Positions 45,520-54,611 are shown, numbered from the stretch's first letter. The stretch: 64,000 nt of DNA from Burkholderia sp. GAS332 (GCA_900142905.1 FSRV01000001.1:2232001-2296000), one strand, 5' to 3'. Numbers and translations are program-made. Notes: generated by a model from the letters alone, not told the origin.

Positions 45520-46485
45520 ATGAAGAAGATCGTCGCCTGGAAGTCGCTGCCCGAGGATGTGCTCGCCTATCTGCAACAGCATGCGGAAGTCGTGCAGGTC
45601 GACCCCGCGCAGCACGACACGTTCGTCGCCGCCTTGAAGGACGCGGATGGCGGCATCGGTTCGAGCGTGAAAATCACGCCGGCGATGCTCGAAGGCGCGC
45701 GCCGGCTGAAGGCTTTGTCGACCATCTCGGTGGGCTTCGACCAGTTCGATGTGGCCGACCTCACGCGCCGCGGCATCGTGCTCGCGCACACGCCGGACGT
45801 GCTGACCGAGTCCACGGCGGATACGGTGTTCTCGCTGATCCTCGCGTCGGCGCGGCGCGTGGTCGAACTCGCGGAGTGGGTGAAGGCGGGCCAGTGGACG
45901 CACAGCATCGGACCGGCACTTTTCGGCGTCGACGTGCAGGGCAAGACGCTCGGCATCGTCGGGCTGGGACGGATCGGCGGCGCGGTTGCGCGGCGCGCGG
46001 CGCTCGGTTTCAACATGAAGGTGGTGTACACGAATCGCAGCGCGAACGCCCAGGCGGAACAGGCATACGGCGCGCGCCGCGTCGAGTTGGCGGAGTTGCT
46101 CGCCACCGCCGACTTCGTCTGCCTGCAGGTGCCGCTCACGCCCGAAACGAAGCACATGATCGGCGCGGCCGAATTCAAATCGATGAAGAAGAGCGCGATT
46201 CTGATCAACGCATCGCGCGGCGCGACGGTCGATGAGCAGGCGCTGATCGAAGCCCTGCAAAATGGCACGATTCACGGCGCGGGGCTCGACGTGTTCGAGA
46301 CCGAACCGCTACCGGCCGATTCGCCGTTGCTGAAAATGGCGAATGTGGTCGCGTTGCCGCATATCGGTTCGGCGACGCACGAGACCCGTCATGCGATGGC
46401 GCGCAATGCGGCGGAAAACCTCGTCGCCGCGCTCGACGGGACGCTCGCAACCAACATCGTCAACCGCGAAGTGTTGAAGAAATGA
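45520..46485 (+). CDS. kguD: 2-ketogluconate-6-phosphate reductase (D-2-hydroxyacid dehydrogenase)
   Basis: A 321-residue NAD(P)-dependent D-2-hydroxyacid dehydrogenase. It shows the Rossmann motif GLGRIGGAVARRA (about 151-163) and catalytic Arg in INASRGATVDE (about 232), Glu in DVFETEPLP (about 261), and His in LPHIGSAT (about 282). In the kgu operon the enzyme reduces 2-keto-6-phosphogluconate to 6-phosphogluconate. A glyoxylate/hydroxypyruvate reductase would look alike. It begins 4 bp after kguT and overlaps ptxS by four bases (ATGA at 46482). Confidence 0.84.
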   Translation: MKKIVAWKSLPEDVLAYLQQHAEVVQVDPAQHDTFVAALKDADGGIGSSVKITPAMLEGARRLKALSTISVGFDQFDVADLTRRGIVLAHTPDVLTESTADTVFSLILASARRVVELAEWVKAGQWTHSIGPALFGVDVQGKTLGIVGLGRIGGAVARRAALGFNMKVVYTNRSANAQAEQAYGARRVELAELLATADFVCLQVPLTPETKHMIGAAEFKSMKKSAILINASRGATVDEQALIEALQNGTIHGAGLDVFETEPLPADSPLLKMANVVALPHIGSATHETRHAMARNAAENLVAALDGTLATNIVNREVLKK

Positions 46486-47591
46486 GCACGACGCCGCTTG
46501 CCGCCACGCGCCGCGCGACGATCACCGACGTCGCGCGCGAAGCCGGCACGGGCAAGACCAGCATCTCGCGCTATCTGAATGGCGAGATGAGCGTGCTGTC
46601 GCCGGAATTGCGCGCGCGCATCGAGGCCGCCATCGAGCGTCTCGACTATCAGCCGAACCAGATGGCGCGTGGTCTCAAGCGCGGCCGCAATCGCCTGATC
46701 GGGATGCTGCTCGCCGATTTGACCAACCCGTACTCCGTGGAAGTGCTGCAAGGCGTGGAAGCCGCTTGCCAAGCGTTGGGGTTGATGCCGCTGATCTGCC
46801 ACGCGGCCAATGAAGTCGAGATGGAGCGGCGCTATCTGCAACTGCTGACCACGTATCGCGTGGAAGGCGTGATCGTCAACGCGCTCGGGGTACGTGAAGA
46901 AACGCTGCGGCCGGTGGGCGGCGGCGGGATTCCGGCCGTGCTGGTCGACCGTTCGGTGGAAGGGCTCGTCGCCGATATGGTCGGGCTGGACAACCGGGCG
47001 GCGGCTGAACTCGGCACGCGGCATCTGCTGGATCATGGTTTCGACGACATCTGGTTCGTCGTGCAACCCTTCGAGCAGGTCAGTTCGCGGCAACTGCGCG
47101 AGGCGGCGTTTCGCGAGGTGATGGGCGGCGAGGGTTACGAGGGCAGGACTGGCGAAGGCGGCACAAGCGGCACAAGCGGGACAAATGGCCAAGGCGGCAA
47201 GGGCGGCGCGCGTGGGCATACGCTGGTGTTGAACCTTGGGGAGCCAGCGGCCGTGGAGCGCGCCCTCGCCGAACTGGACCGCGCAATCGAGGCAGCGGGC
47301 AAAGCCAGCCGCATCGCCTTGTTCGCGGCCAATGCGCCGGTCGCGCTGTGCCTCGCCCTCCATCTGAAAGCGCGCTACGGCGCGGATTGGCAGGCGCGCG
47401 TCGCGCTGCTGTCGATCGACGATCCCGAATGGGCCGAATTGACCGGCATCACCACGATCCGCCAGCCGACCTACGAGATCGGCTACCGCGCGGTCGAGTT
47501 TCTCCATGAGCGCATCGAAGGGGTTCAAACCACCGCGCGCGACTGCCTCTTGCCAGGCGAATTGATCGTCCGCGCGTCAACTTCGCGCTGA
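46482..47591 (+). CDS. ptxS: LacI-family regulator PtxS-like
   Basis: A 369-residue LacI-type repressor. The HTH is ITDVAREAGTGKTSISRYLNG (about 12-32), followed by the hinge LDYQPNQMARGLK. The periplasmic-binding-protein-like sensor domain follows, with ITTIRQPTYEIGYRAVEFL near the C-terminus. Around residues 210-245 there is a long Gly/Thr/Ser-rich insert (GEGGTSGTSGTNGQGG) that is not usual in the family. It is the final gene of the kgu operon, overlapping kguD by ATGA, so it would be autoregulated through the operator at 41981. Confidence 0.83.
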   Translation: MSTTPLAATRRATITDVAREAGTGKTSISRYLNGEMSVLSPELRARIEAAIERLDYQPNQMARGLKRGRNRLIGMLLADLTNPYSVEVLQGVEAACQALGLMPLICHAANEVEMERRYLQLLTTYRVEGVIVNALGVREETLRPVGGGGIPAVLVDRSVEGLVADMVGLDNRAAAELGTRHLLDHGFDDIWFVVQPFEQVSSRQLREAAFREVMGGEGYEGRTGEGGTSGTSGTNGQGGKGGARGHTLVLNLGEPAAVERALAELDRAIEAAGKASRIALFAANAPVALCLALHLKARYGADWQARVALLSIDDPEWAELTGITTIRQPTYEIGYRAVEFLHERIEGVQTTARDCLLPGELIVRASTSR

Positions 47592-47651
47592 TCTGCGATC
47601 ATTCGGGCTGCGGCGCGCAGCGGGTGCGCGCCGGTCATCGCAAGGAAACTC

Positions 47652-48464
47652 ATGGTTGTAGCACCGCTTACCCTCTCGAGCCTCGCCGTCGCGACCTTGT
47701 TCGTCGCCGCCTTACCGTTCCTGATCTACCGCCGTCTGCGCCGGCCGCTCGCGCTGAACCCTCGCGACGCGATCACCGGCGTCGCGATATTCGCGCTGTT
47801 CGCCATGGTGATCGAGCGCGCGCTGAACGATTACGTGCTGCATCGGAACGAAGCGACCGCCACCTTCCTGTCCAATCCGTTGGCCTTCGTGGTGTATGGC
47901 GCGCTGGCCGCTGGTGTCTGCGAGGAAGTGGGGCGTTTCATCGGCATGCGCCTGCTGCTCAAACGCGCGGCAGCGAAGTCCGCATCCGCCGCGGCAGGCA
48001 GCGGTGACGGCACGGCACTGACTTATGGCCTTGGCCACGGCGGCGCGGAAGCCTGGCTGGTCGGCGTGCTGGTACAGATTCAATGGATCCTGTTCGCCGT
48101 CTTCGAAAACCGCGGCGAGCTGGACGGCTACCTGAGCAATCTGCCGACCGACTCGGTGATGCGCATCCACCTGATCCTCGCCAGCCTGACGCCGCAGACG
48201 GCCGGCATTTTCGCGCTCGAACGGGTGGCCGCGCTGGTGTTTCAGATCGGCTTGTCGGTGCTAATGTGGCGCGGTGTGCGGGCGGGCTGGCGCGGTATCC
48301 TGCCGCTCGCGATTGTGTTGCACGCGCTGGTCGACGTGCCCGCTGCGTTGTTCCAGGCACAGCTCGTGCCGCTTGCCGCGGTGGACGGCGTGTATGCGCT
48401 GGGGGCGGTGATTGTCGCGGGCTTGCTGTTCAGAGCGTTCCGTCGGCCGGCGGTTGCCGCGTAA
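47652..48464 (+). CDS. YhfC-family membrane protein
   Basis: A 270-residue protein with about six or seven hydrophobic segments. It carries the motifs GVCEEVGRFIG (Glu-Glu/Arg, about 88-98) and YGLGHGGAEAWLVG (His and Glu, about 118-131) that fit the YhfC glutamic-type intramembrane protease-like group, and IVLHALVDVPAA with another His (about 219-230). Substrate and role are unknown. ATG 47652 follows AAGGAAA. It lies 60 bp after ptxS and may be partly co-transcribed. Confidence 0.72.
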   Translation: MVVAPLTLSSLAVATLFVAALPFLIYRRLRRPLALNPRDAITGVAIFALFAMVIERALNDYVLHRNEATATFLSNPLAFVVYGALAAGVCEEVGRFIGMRLLLKRAAAKSASAAAGSGDGTALTYGLGHGGAEAWLVGVLVQIQWILFAVFENRGELDGYLSNLPTDSVMRIHLILASLTPQTAGIFALERVAALVFQIGLSVLMWRGVRAGWRGILPLAIVLHALVDVPAALFQAQLVPLAAVDGVYALGAVIVAGLLFRAFRRPAVAA

Positions 48465-48537
48465 GCCGCTTTTGAACCACTTGTGAGCCGCTTATGAGCG
48501 GCTTGCCACGCAGACCCTTCGTGATTTCCTAACTTCA

Positions 48538-48558
48538 GGCGTACCCTTTCGGTACGCC
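48538..48558. terminator. Hairpin after the YhfC-like gene
   Basis: GGCGTACC-CTTTC-GGTACGCC, an 8-bp perfect stem with a short loop, 73 bp after the stop and 28 bp before the next gene. No T-run follows, so it may instead be a weak terminator or leader hairpin. Confidence 0.5.
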
Positions 48559-48586
48559 GTTCAGGCTCATCCTTTCGGCACACCTC

Positions 48587-48955
48587 ATGGAAGAAGCTTA
48601 CCAATACGACTGCGCGAATCCCGAGTTCGAGGAATTGGCGCGCGTCATCAGCGATCTGTTTCCCGAGCAGACGCAGTTTATCCAGCGTGAGGGCGAAGAC
48701 GGCACGCCGACGCTGGCGATTCACTGGGTTGCCATGCGTTTCGGTGCGACTGCGCGCCGCATTGTCATGACCGTGGTGATTGCGCCGACGGCGTTGGCGC
48801 GTTATCGCGCGTTGCCGGCACGGCTGCGTGGCCGAAGTTTCGCGGTGCTGCGAGCGTATGTCGAAGCGAGCATCGGCTCGCTCGAAGAGCAGTATGCGAA
48901 CGGCGAGGCAGTGCCGCGCGATGTGACGGTGGATCTCGGCGACGAGTTTGCTTGA
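48587..48955 (+). CDS. Small conserved protein (DUF3022-like)
   Basis: A 122-residue soluble protein starting MEEAYQYDCANPEFEELARVI. From memory it resembles DUF3022, a family found chiefly in Burkholderia and relatives; no function is known. The central part is beta-rich (LAIHWVAMRFGATARRIVMTVVIAPTAL), and the end is helical with an acidic tail. The assignment should be regarded as tentative. Confidence 0.6.
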   Translation: MEEAYQYDCANPEFEELARVISDLFPEQTQFIQREGEDGTPTLAIHWVAMRFGATARRIVMTVVIAPTALARYRALPARLRGRSFAVLRAYVEASIGSLEEQYANGEAVPRDVTVDLGDEFA

Positions 48956-49069
48956 AACAGTTGCTTGAAGGCGTTCACCCAAGGCGACGATCCGAGGCTG
49001 TGACCCAAGGCCTCGGCTAGAACGCGGGGCCGCGCGCGGCGGGATGGACCGCGCTCAGCCGGCTGCGAT

Positions 49070-49507
49070 TCAATCGGCGAGTCGATAGACCTTCGCGAAG
49101 CGTGCGGCTTGCACCACGCCGTAGTCGCCGGGGGCGTATTGCATGATCCAGTCGCCGGCGGCGCCGTGCAGCACGTCGCCGCCACTCGCTGAGCGGGCCA
49201 GCGAAAACGCTTCGTTCATCTGTTTGGCCAGCACGACGGCCGGCCGGTTGCGGTATGCGCCTGGTTCGCCGTGAGCGAGGGCGATGTCTTCCGGCAGGTA
49301 TTTGGCGTCGAAGCGTTCGCGAGAGACGACCCAGCGGTCGCCGGTCGAGCCGGTGATCAGCGCGTCGCCGCGGGCATAGCGGTTCGGGCCTTCCAGGCTC
49401 ATCAGTTCGCCTTCGGCAGCAGCGAACTCAACGTTCACGGTTTCGTTTTTGACGACGCGCTGGGCGTTGGCATCGTTACTCAGATCGAGATTTTTGACTT
49501 CGGTCAT
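49070..49507 (-). CDS. PGDYG-domain protein
   Basis: A 145-residue protein starting MTEVKNLDLSND. The C-terminal part carries QYAPGDYGVVQAARFAKVYR, with the PGDYG motif that names its family, and there is a related ALITGSTGDRWVVSRERFDAKY earlier. The family occurs in betaproteobacteria and resembles small antitoxin- or hydrolase-like folds, but the function is unknown. The longer open frame begins at 49600; ATG 49507 gives the compact protein. Confidence 0.7.
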   Translation of the reverse strand: MTEVKNLDLSNDANAQRVVKNETVNVEFAAAEGELMSLEGPNRYARGDALITGSTGDRWVVSRERFDAKYLPEDIALAHGEPGAYRNRPAVVLAKQMNEAFSLARSASGGDVLHGAAGDWIMQYAPGDYGVVQAARFAKVYRLAD

Positions 49508-49757
49508 GAAGCGAGTGGGGGGTAGAGAGATTGACAACCGCGCCGGGACTTTGCGTCTCGACGTCACATACTCGCAATCATGCCAGATGCATTTGAACAT
49601 CGGCTTCTTTTGCCATTGGCGGCGGCTGGGGTTGTCCGCAAAGGCAATAGAATTGAGCGCGCGGTGCGGGAACCCGCGCCGCGCGCAATCGACTTGACGC
49701 GCAGTGAAGTCGCGTAGCGAAGCGCTTCAGCTTCACAACCGCGGCTTCACAACGTCA

Positions 49758-50243
49758 TCACTCAGCCGCCGGCGCCTTCTTCGCGCCCTTGCCATGGTGA
49801 TGAGCGCCGCCCTCAGGGCCGCCCTGATGGAACGTTACGTCGGCCAGTTTCTTCTGTTCCGGCGAGAAGCTGCTATACAGCGGATCGAACGCATCGACCA
49901 GTTTCTTCATGCCATCCGCATGCGCTTGCGCGATCGTCGCGTATTGCTTCATGTCGTCGATTGCCGACAGGTTCGTATCGGCCTTGCGCTGCTGGAACAA
50001 CTGGCCCATCGTCTGGCCATTGTTGCGCATGACATCGGCGAACGCGTTCCATTGCGATTCCTGCGCCGAAGTGATCTTCAACTTCGAGTGCAGGTAGGCG
50101 ATGCGGTCTTCGACATTGCGCTCGTGGCCAGCCTTTGCGGCGGGGGCCGAGGCGCTCATCGGTGCCGAAGCCGGTGCGGAAGTTTGTGCGAACGCGCCGC
50201 TCATGGCGACTGCGGTGGCCAACATGACGAGTGCTTTTTTCAT
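49758..50243 (-). CDS. Spy/CpxP-like periplasmic protein (LTXXQ-type)
   Basis: A 161-residue secreted protein. The signal peptide is MKKALVMLATAVAMSGAFAQ. The mature part is helical with RIAYLHSKLKITSAQESQWNAFADVMRNN, a variant of the LTxxQ pattern, and a second copy-like stretch FSPEQKKLADVTF. Such proteins are periplasmic chaperones or stress sensors. The end is His/Gly/Lys-rich (GGAHHHGKGAKK), which may bind metal. ATG 50243 follows CAGGAG. Confidence 0.75.
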   Translation of the reverse strand: MKKALVMLATAVAMSGAFAQTSAPASAPMSASAPAAKAGHERNVEDRIAYLHSKLKITSAQESQWNAFADVMRNNGQTMGQLFQQRKADTNLSAIDDMKQYATIAQAHADGMKKLVDAFDPLYSSFSPEQKKLADVTFHQGGPEGGAHHHGKGAKKAPAAE

Positions 50244-50430
50244 CGAAACTCCTGATGTCTGTTCGAATTGTGACAAGGCGAGCATGGCGAGCGGCCCAAC
50301 GCGCGTCGGCATAGCGACGCACGGCGGCCGGCTGCCCACTTCGCCGTCGCCGCTATTTGTATCACGATATCCCTACAATGCGGCTGCAGTGCGACAAACG
50401 CTTACAACCGAAACGAACAGGAAATAGCGG

Positions 50431-51315
50431 GTGGACAAATTCGTCAGCATGGAAATCTTCGTCGCGGTCGTCGAGGCGGGCAGCCTGACGGCGGCTGCCG
50501 AGCGCTTCGACATTTCGTCGGCGATGGTGGGCAAGCATATCCGCTCGCTCGAAACACGGCTCGCGACGCGGCTTCTGACGCGCACCACGCGCCGCCAGAG
50601 TCTGACTGAAATCGGCCGGCAATATTACGAGCAGTGCAGGCGCATTCTAGCCGACGTCAAGGCGGCGGAGTCTCTCGCCGAGGCCATGGCGGCCGCGCCG
50701 CGTGGGGTGCTGAAGGTAACAGTGCCGCTGACCTATGGCGTCGAAGTCTTTGCCCCGGCGATGACCGACTACCTGAGCGCATGGCCGGACGTGAGCCTTG
50801 AACTGGATCTGTCGAATCGTGTGATCGACCTGGTGGAAGAGGGCTTCGATGCGTCGGTGCGAATTGGCCGTCTGCCGGATTCCAGCTTCGTCGCGCGGCC
50901 GTTGAAGCCTTACCGGATGCGCGCGTGCGCGTCGCCGGCCTATCTGGACCGGGCCGGCACGCCGCGCACGCCGGCCGATCTCATGCAGCACGAATGCCTG
51001 GGTTTTCTGCATTGGGGCCGCGAAGGTTTGTGGCGGCTAGGCGGCGAGAACGCGGACGAAAACCAGCTGCGCGCCGGACGGTTCCGGGCGAACAACGGCC
51101 AGGCGCTCAAGGTTGCCGCCTTACGTGGCTTCGGGCTGGTGTTGCAGCCGGAGGCGCTGCTTGCGAGAGAGATTGCCAGCGGCGAACTGGTGTCCGTGCT
51201 GGAAGACTATCTGCCCGAGGGCGCGCCCGTCCATCTGGTCTACCCACGCGACCGCCGCGCCACGCCCAAGCTCACCAGCTTCATCGATTTCGTGATCGAG
51301 CGGTTTGGGGTGTGA
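50431..51315 (+). CDS. LysR-family transcriptional regulator
   Basis: A 294-residue regulator with the HTH at about 18-37 (LTAAAERFDISSAMVGKHIRSLE) and the typical RLLTRTTRRQSLTEIG. The start is GTG 50431 (preceded by AACAGGAAATAG); ATG at 50449 is an alternative. The closest type is the DsdC/AaeR-like group that includes many Burkholderia regulators of unknown target. It is followed 38 bp later by an Lrp regulator on the same strand. Confidence 0.85.
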   Translation: MDKFVSMEIFVAVVEAGSLTAAAERFDISSAMVGKHIRSLETRLATRLLTRTTRRQSLTEIGRQYYEQCRRILADVKAAESLAEAMAAAPRGVLKVTVPLTYGVEVFAPAMTDYLSAWPDVSLELDLSNRVIDLVEEGFDASVRIGRLPDSSFVARPLKPYRMRACASPAYLDRAGTPRTPADLMQHECLGFLHWGREGLWRLGGENADENQLRAGRFRANNGQALKVAALRGFGLVLQPEALLAREIASGELVSVLEDYLPEGAPVHLVYPRDRRATPKLTSFIDFVIERFGV

Positions 51316-51353
51316 TAATCCGCTCCAATGCTGACCAACCTTTTTCGCCCTCG

Positions 51354-51812
51354 ATGAGACCTCCGCGCCTCGACCAACTCGACGACCTCGACCGCAACCT
51401 CGTTGCGCTGCTGCAAGCCAACGCCCGTGAGAGCGTGGCCAATCTCGCGCGTCAACTGGATGTGGCGCGCACCACCGTGATCGCCCGGATCGCCCGGCTC
51501 GAGCGCAGCAACGTGATCGGCGGCTATAGCGTCCGGCTCGGTCAGGACGTACTCGACTCGAGCATCCAGGCGTATGTCGGCATCATCATCGCGCCGAAGT
51601 ACGGACCTGCTGTGCAGAAACGTCTGGGCAAGATGCCCGAGGTGCAACTGCTATGCGCGGTGAGCGGCGAGTTCGACTATGTGGCGTGGCTGCGTGCCGA
51701 TTCGCCCGACCGCCTCAACGATCTGCTCGATGAGATCGGCGGCCTGGAAGGGGTCGAGCGAACCACGACGTCGATCATTCTTGCGCGCAAGATCGACCGC
51801 GGCATGGTGTGA
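51354..51812 (+). CDS. Lrp/AsnC-family transcriptional regulator
   Basis: A 152-residue regulator. The HTH is in LVALLQANARESVANLARQLDVARTTVIARIARLE (about 16-50), and the RAM domain follows (YVGIIIAPKYGPAVQKRLGKMPEVQLLCAVSGEFDYVAWLRA). It senses amino acids in related proteins. Its place directly before the saccharopine dehydrogenase-like gene suggests it regulates that gene, perhaps responding to lysine. ATG 51354 is chosen; the longer open frame upstream overlaps the LysR gene. Confidence 0.86.
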   Translation: MRPPRLDQLDDLDRNLVALLQANARESVANLARQLDVARTTVIARIARLERSNVIGGYSVRLGQDVLDSSIQAYVGIIIAPKYGPAVQKRLGKMPEVQLLCAVSGEFDYVAWLRADSPDRLNDLLDEIGGLEGVERTTTSIILARKIDRGMV

Positions 51813-51839
51813 TCCTGGTGCCCAATTTTTACGCCGTTT

Positions 51840-52020
51840 TGACACGTTTTCGACGTATCGACTGATTGCATTGTCATAACGTCGAAGTTCATGGTCATAG
51901 CGCAGCACTTTGCGCGTATGAACTGTTTTTGCTTCTCCCTAAACTGTGTCTCAAGGGTTCAGCCCGCCGGGCGCCGCGCCTAAGCGCAGCGCACTTCCCA
52001 AGCTGGAGACAGCAGACATA
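51840..52020. promoter_or_regulatory. Putative Lrp-controlled promoter region
   Basis: The 224-bp gap before the dehydrogenase gene is AT-rich at 51840-51900 and contains repeated TTTTGACACG/TTTTCGACG and ATTGCATTGTCATAACG. A site for the Lrp-type protein is likely, but no box is convincing by eye. Confidence 0.35.
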
Positions 52021-52036
52021 GAACAAGGAGAAGCGC

Positions 52037-53134
52037 ATGAAAGTAGCCATCGTTGGCGCAGGTTTGATCGGTCACACCATCGCCCACATGTTGCGCGAAA
52101 CCGGCGACTACGACGTCGTGGCATTCGACCGCGATCAGCATGCACTCGATAAGCTCGCCGCCCAGGGCATTCCGACCCGCCGCGTCGATTCCGCCGATGC
52201 CGCCGCGCTGCGCGCTGCCATTCAAGGCTTCGACGCGCTCATCAACGCACTGCCGTATTACCTGGCGGTGAACGTGGCCTCGGCCGCCAAGGGTGCGGGC
52301 GTCCATTACTTCGACCTGACCGAAGACGTGCGCGCCACTAGCGCGATCCGCGAGATCGCCGACTCCGCCGACCACGCCTTCATGCCGCAGTGCGGTCTGG
52401 CGCCGGGCTTCATCGGGATCGCCGCGCATGAACTGGCGAACCGTTTCACCGAAATCCGCGACGTCAAGATGCGCGTCGGCGCGCTGCCGGAATTCCCGAC
52501 CAACGCGCTGAAGTACAACCTGACGTGGAGCGTCGACGGCCTGATCAACGAGTACTGCCAGCCGTGCGAAGCGATCCGCGATAGCCGCACGCAGTGGGTG
52601 CAGCCGCTGGAAGGCCTCGAACATTTCTCGCTCGACGGTACCGAATACGAAGCCTTCAATACGTCCGGTGGGCTGGGTACGCTATGCGAAACGCTGTCGG
52701 GCCGGGTCGAATCGCTCGACTACAAGTCGGTGCGCTATCCGGGTCACCGCAACCTGATGCAGTTCTTGCTGGAAGACCTGCGTCTTTCGAGCGACCGCGA
52801 CACGCTCAAGACCATCATGCGCCGTTCGGTGCCCTCGACCGCGCAAGACGTCGTGCTGGTGTTCATCACCGTGAGCGGCATGCGTGACGGGCAACTGGTG
52901 CAGGAAGTGTTCACCCGCAAGATCTTCGCGAAGACAGTGTGCGGTGTGCCGATGAGCGCGATCCAGATCACTACGGCCGGCGCGATGTGCGCGGTGCTCG
53001 ATCTGTTCCGCGAACAGAAGCTGCCGCAAAGCGGTTTCGTGCGTCAGGAGCAGGTGTCGCTGCGCGACTTCCTCGCGAACCGTTTTGGCCAACTGTACGA
53101 AGGCCAGTCGCTGGATGCGATGGCAACGGTGTAA
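52037..53134 (+). CDS. Saccharopine dehydrogenase-like NAD(P) enzyme
   Basis: A 365-residue enzyme with an N-terminal Rossmann motif VAIVGAGLIGHTIAHML (about 3-19) and an acidic residue at the end of the second strand (FDRD). The middle part YLAVNVASAAKGAGVHYFDLTED fits saccharopine reductase/dehydrogenase-like proteins, and FMPQCGLAPGFIGIAAHEL is typical. Relatives include lysine dehydrogenases that oxidise L-lysine at C6. Together with the Lrp regulator this suggests amino acid breakdown, but the true substrate is unknown. ATG 52037 follows AAGGAG. Confidence 0.8.
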   Translation: MKVAIVGAGLIGHTIAHMLRETGDYDVVAFDRDQHALDKLAAQGIPTRRVDSADAAALRAAIQGFDALINALPYYLAVNVASAAKGAGVHYFDLTEDVRATSAIREIADSADHAFMPQCGLAPGFIGIAAHELANRFTEIRDVKMRVGALPEFPTNALKYNLTWSVDGLINEYCQPCEAIRDSRTQWVQPLEGLEHFSLDGTEYEAFNTSGGLGTLCETLSGRVESLDYKSVRYPGHRNLMQFLLEDLRLSSDRDTLKTIMRRSVPSTAQDVVLVFITVSGMRDGQLVQEVFTRKIFAKTVCGVPMSAIQITTAGAMCAVLDLFREQKLPQSGFVRQEQVSLRDFLANRFGQLYEGQSLDAMATV

Positions 53135-53335
53135 GCCGCGACTGTCGCACTAAGGTTCAAATAAGGCTCAAAACCGAGGGCAGTGCGACGACGCGGTAGT
53201 GACTGCCGCGAGCAACGAAGAAAGCCTCGTAGAAGGCCGTGTTATGAACGCCAACGTCCCGCATTGCGGGGCGTTGTACGTTTGAAACACCGGTGCTGAG
53301 CGGGCTGCTGCACGGGGCGCTATTACCACCGGCCG

Positions 53336-53950
53336 CTAAACGGGCAGCGGCGGCATGGCGGACGACGCATGCTCGCCAACGAGGCGGGCGAGCAACGCTT
53401 CGTAATCCGCGTGGGTTGGCGCGGTATTGTCGAACATCAGCAGATCGTCGCAAATCTCGCCGCTCGGCACGAAGCGGCGCTGCCGATACTCGTCCCAATG
53501 CGCAAGTTTATAGCCATCGTTCGGATTGCCGCGCGCGGTGATGCGTTGACGCGCCATCTCTTCGGACGTGTAGACCCATACGACTCGCAGCGTGACGTCC
53601 GCGCCGATGCCCAGCCAGGCGCGATCGAACAGACGCCGCTCGCGCACTTCGCGCGACAGCGGCCCGACGACCAGCGCGCTAATGCCGAGTTCGAGATTGT
53701 CGCGGGCGGTATCGAGCAGACCGCGATACTCGGGATCGCGCAGATGCTGGAGAAAAAGCGGGCTGTCGCGGTCGTTCGGATCGCCGGTCAGCATGCCCAT
53801 GGCGGCCGCGCTGTAGCCGCCGAACAGCGTATCTTTATCGAGCAGGCAGAAGGGCGATTCGCTTGCCTGCATCAGCGGGCCGATCAGCTTCTTCGCCAGG
53901 GTCGTCTTGCCGGTGCCTGCATGACCGCAGAAGAAAACCAGATGGGTCAC
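53336..53950 (-). CDS. P-loop kinase/ATPase (zeta-toxin-like nucleotide binding)
   Basis: A 204-residue P-loop protein. The Walker A motif is GHAGTGKTTLAKK (about 9-21), followed by a long helical region and an Arg-rich segment (REVRERRLFDRAWLG) typical of small-molecule kinases. The start is GTG 53950 (M T H L), which overlaps the TGA of cydX by GTGA. No substrate can be assigned. The coupling to cydX is unusual and is the main clue to its role. Confidence 0.75.
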   Translation of the reverse strand: MTHLVFFCGHAGTGKTTLAKKLIGPLMQASESPFCLLDKDTLFGGYSAAAMGMLTGDPNDRDSPLFLQHLRDPEYRGLLDTARDNLELGISALVVGPLSREVRERRLFDRAWLGIGADVTLRVVWVYTSEEMARQRITARGNPNDGYKLAHWDEYRQRRFVPSGEICDDLLMFDNTAPTHADYEALLARLVGEHASSAMPPLPV

Positions 53951-54096
53951 GCAGACGTGTCCTCGGGCTGGGCGGTTGGGGTGCTGGCAAGCTGCGGGTC
54001 ACGCGCGAATTTGCCGCTTGCTTCCAGCCACATCACATTGATGATGCCGAAGCCCAATGCCACGCCGATGCCGAGAATCCAGGTGAAGTACCACAT
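53947..54096 (-). CDS. cydX: CydX/YbgT-type small subunit of cytochrome bd oxidase
   Basis: A 49-residue membrane protein starting MWYFTWILGIGVALGFGII, with the conserved MWYF-x-WILG start and one transmembrane segment of CydX. CydX proteins stabilise the CydAB cytochrome bd oxidase in the inner membrane. Here it is not next to cydAB in this window; its stop overlaps the start of the P-loop kinase gene. The ribosome binding site AAGGAG is 8 bases before ATG 54096. Identity is based on this short but distinctive sequence. Confidence 0.8.
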   Translation of the reverse strand: MWYFTWILGIGVALGFGIINVMWLEASGKFARDPQLASTPTAQPEDTSA

Positions 54097-54374
54097 TGCA
54101 GTCTCCTTGATCGTAGGTCCGGCGAGGCAGCCGGTGAGGCAATACGCATAGTCGGTACAGAGAAGCAAACATGCAGGCGGACAAAGATAGTGCGCGGCGG
54201 GCTGTGCGGGTAAATACCCGGCACGGCGCTCGCAGGGCAGTCCTTTGCCGCGATCATGAAGAAGAACGCGGCAACGCGCAAGAGGGCACATAGACCGTTG
54301 GCCGTTCGGCCAGGATGGCAGAACGGCCGCGCGTTGCTATGATGCGTGGCAGTGTGTGAGCGGGAGAAATCAGG

Positions 54375-54611
54375 ATGGCAAATCTATGGATTCGTGGCGT
54401 TGATCAAACGTTGTATGACGCACTCATTTGGGAAGCTGAAGCGAACGGGCGCTCGGTGGAGGAAGAGCAGCGGGCGATTCTGGAGGGGGCGTTGCAGAAG
54501 GTGTACAACCGGCAGTTCGTCAGAGCCTTGATGAGCATCCCCGATGTTGGGGAGGACGCGGATTTTGAGCGGGTGAACGACAGGCGCGAGGCTCCCGTTG
54601 TATTTGATTGA
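54375..54611 (+). CDS. Orphan FitA-type antitoxin
   Basis: A 78-residue protein starting MANLWIRGVDQTLYDALIWEAEANGRSVEEEQRAILEGAL. The ribbon-helix-helix part (about 1-40) and the C-terminal RREAPVVFD match FitA-like antitoxins of VapBC/FitAB pairs. The expected PIN-domain toxin is absent; only its first residues remain in the overlapping frame. It is preceded by AATCAGGATGG. It may retain DNA-binding function alone. Confidence 0.72.
   Translation: MANLWIRGVDQTLYDALIWEAEANGRSVEEEQRAILEGALQKVYNRQFVRALMSIPDVGEDADFERVNDRREAPVVFD

Noticed and set aside
48242..48982. 246-residue minus-strand frame over the DUF3022-like gene
   Set aside because: It is antisense to two better supported genes and has no domain content.
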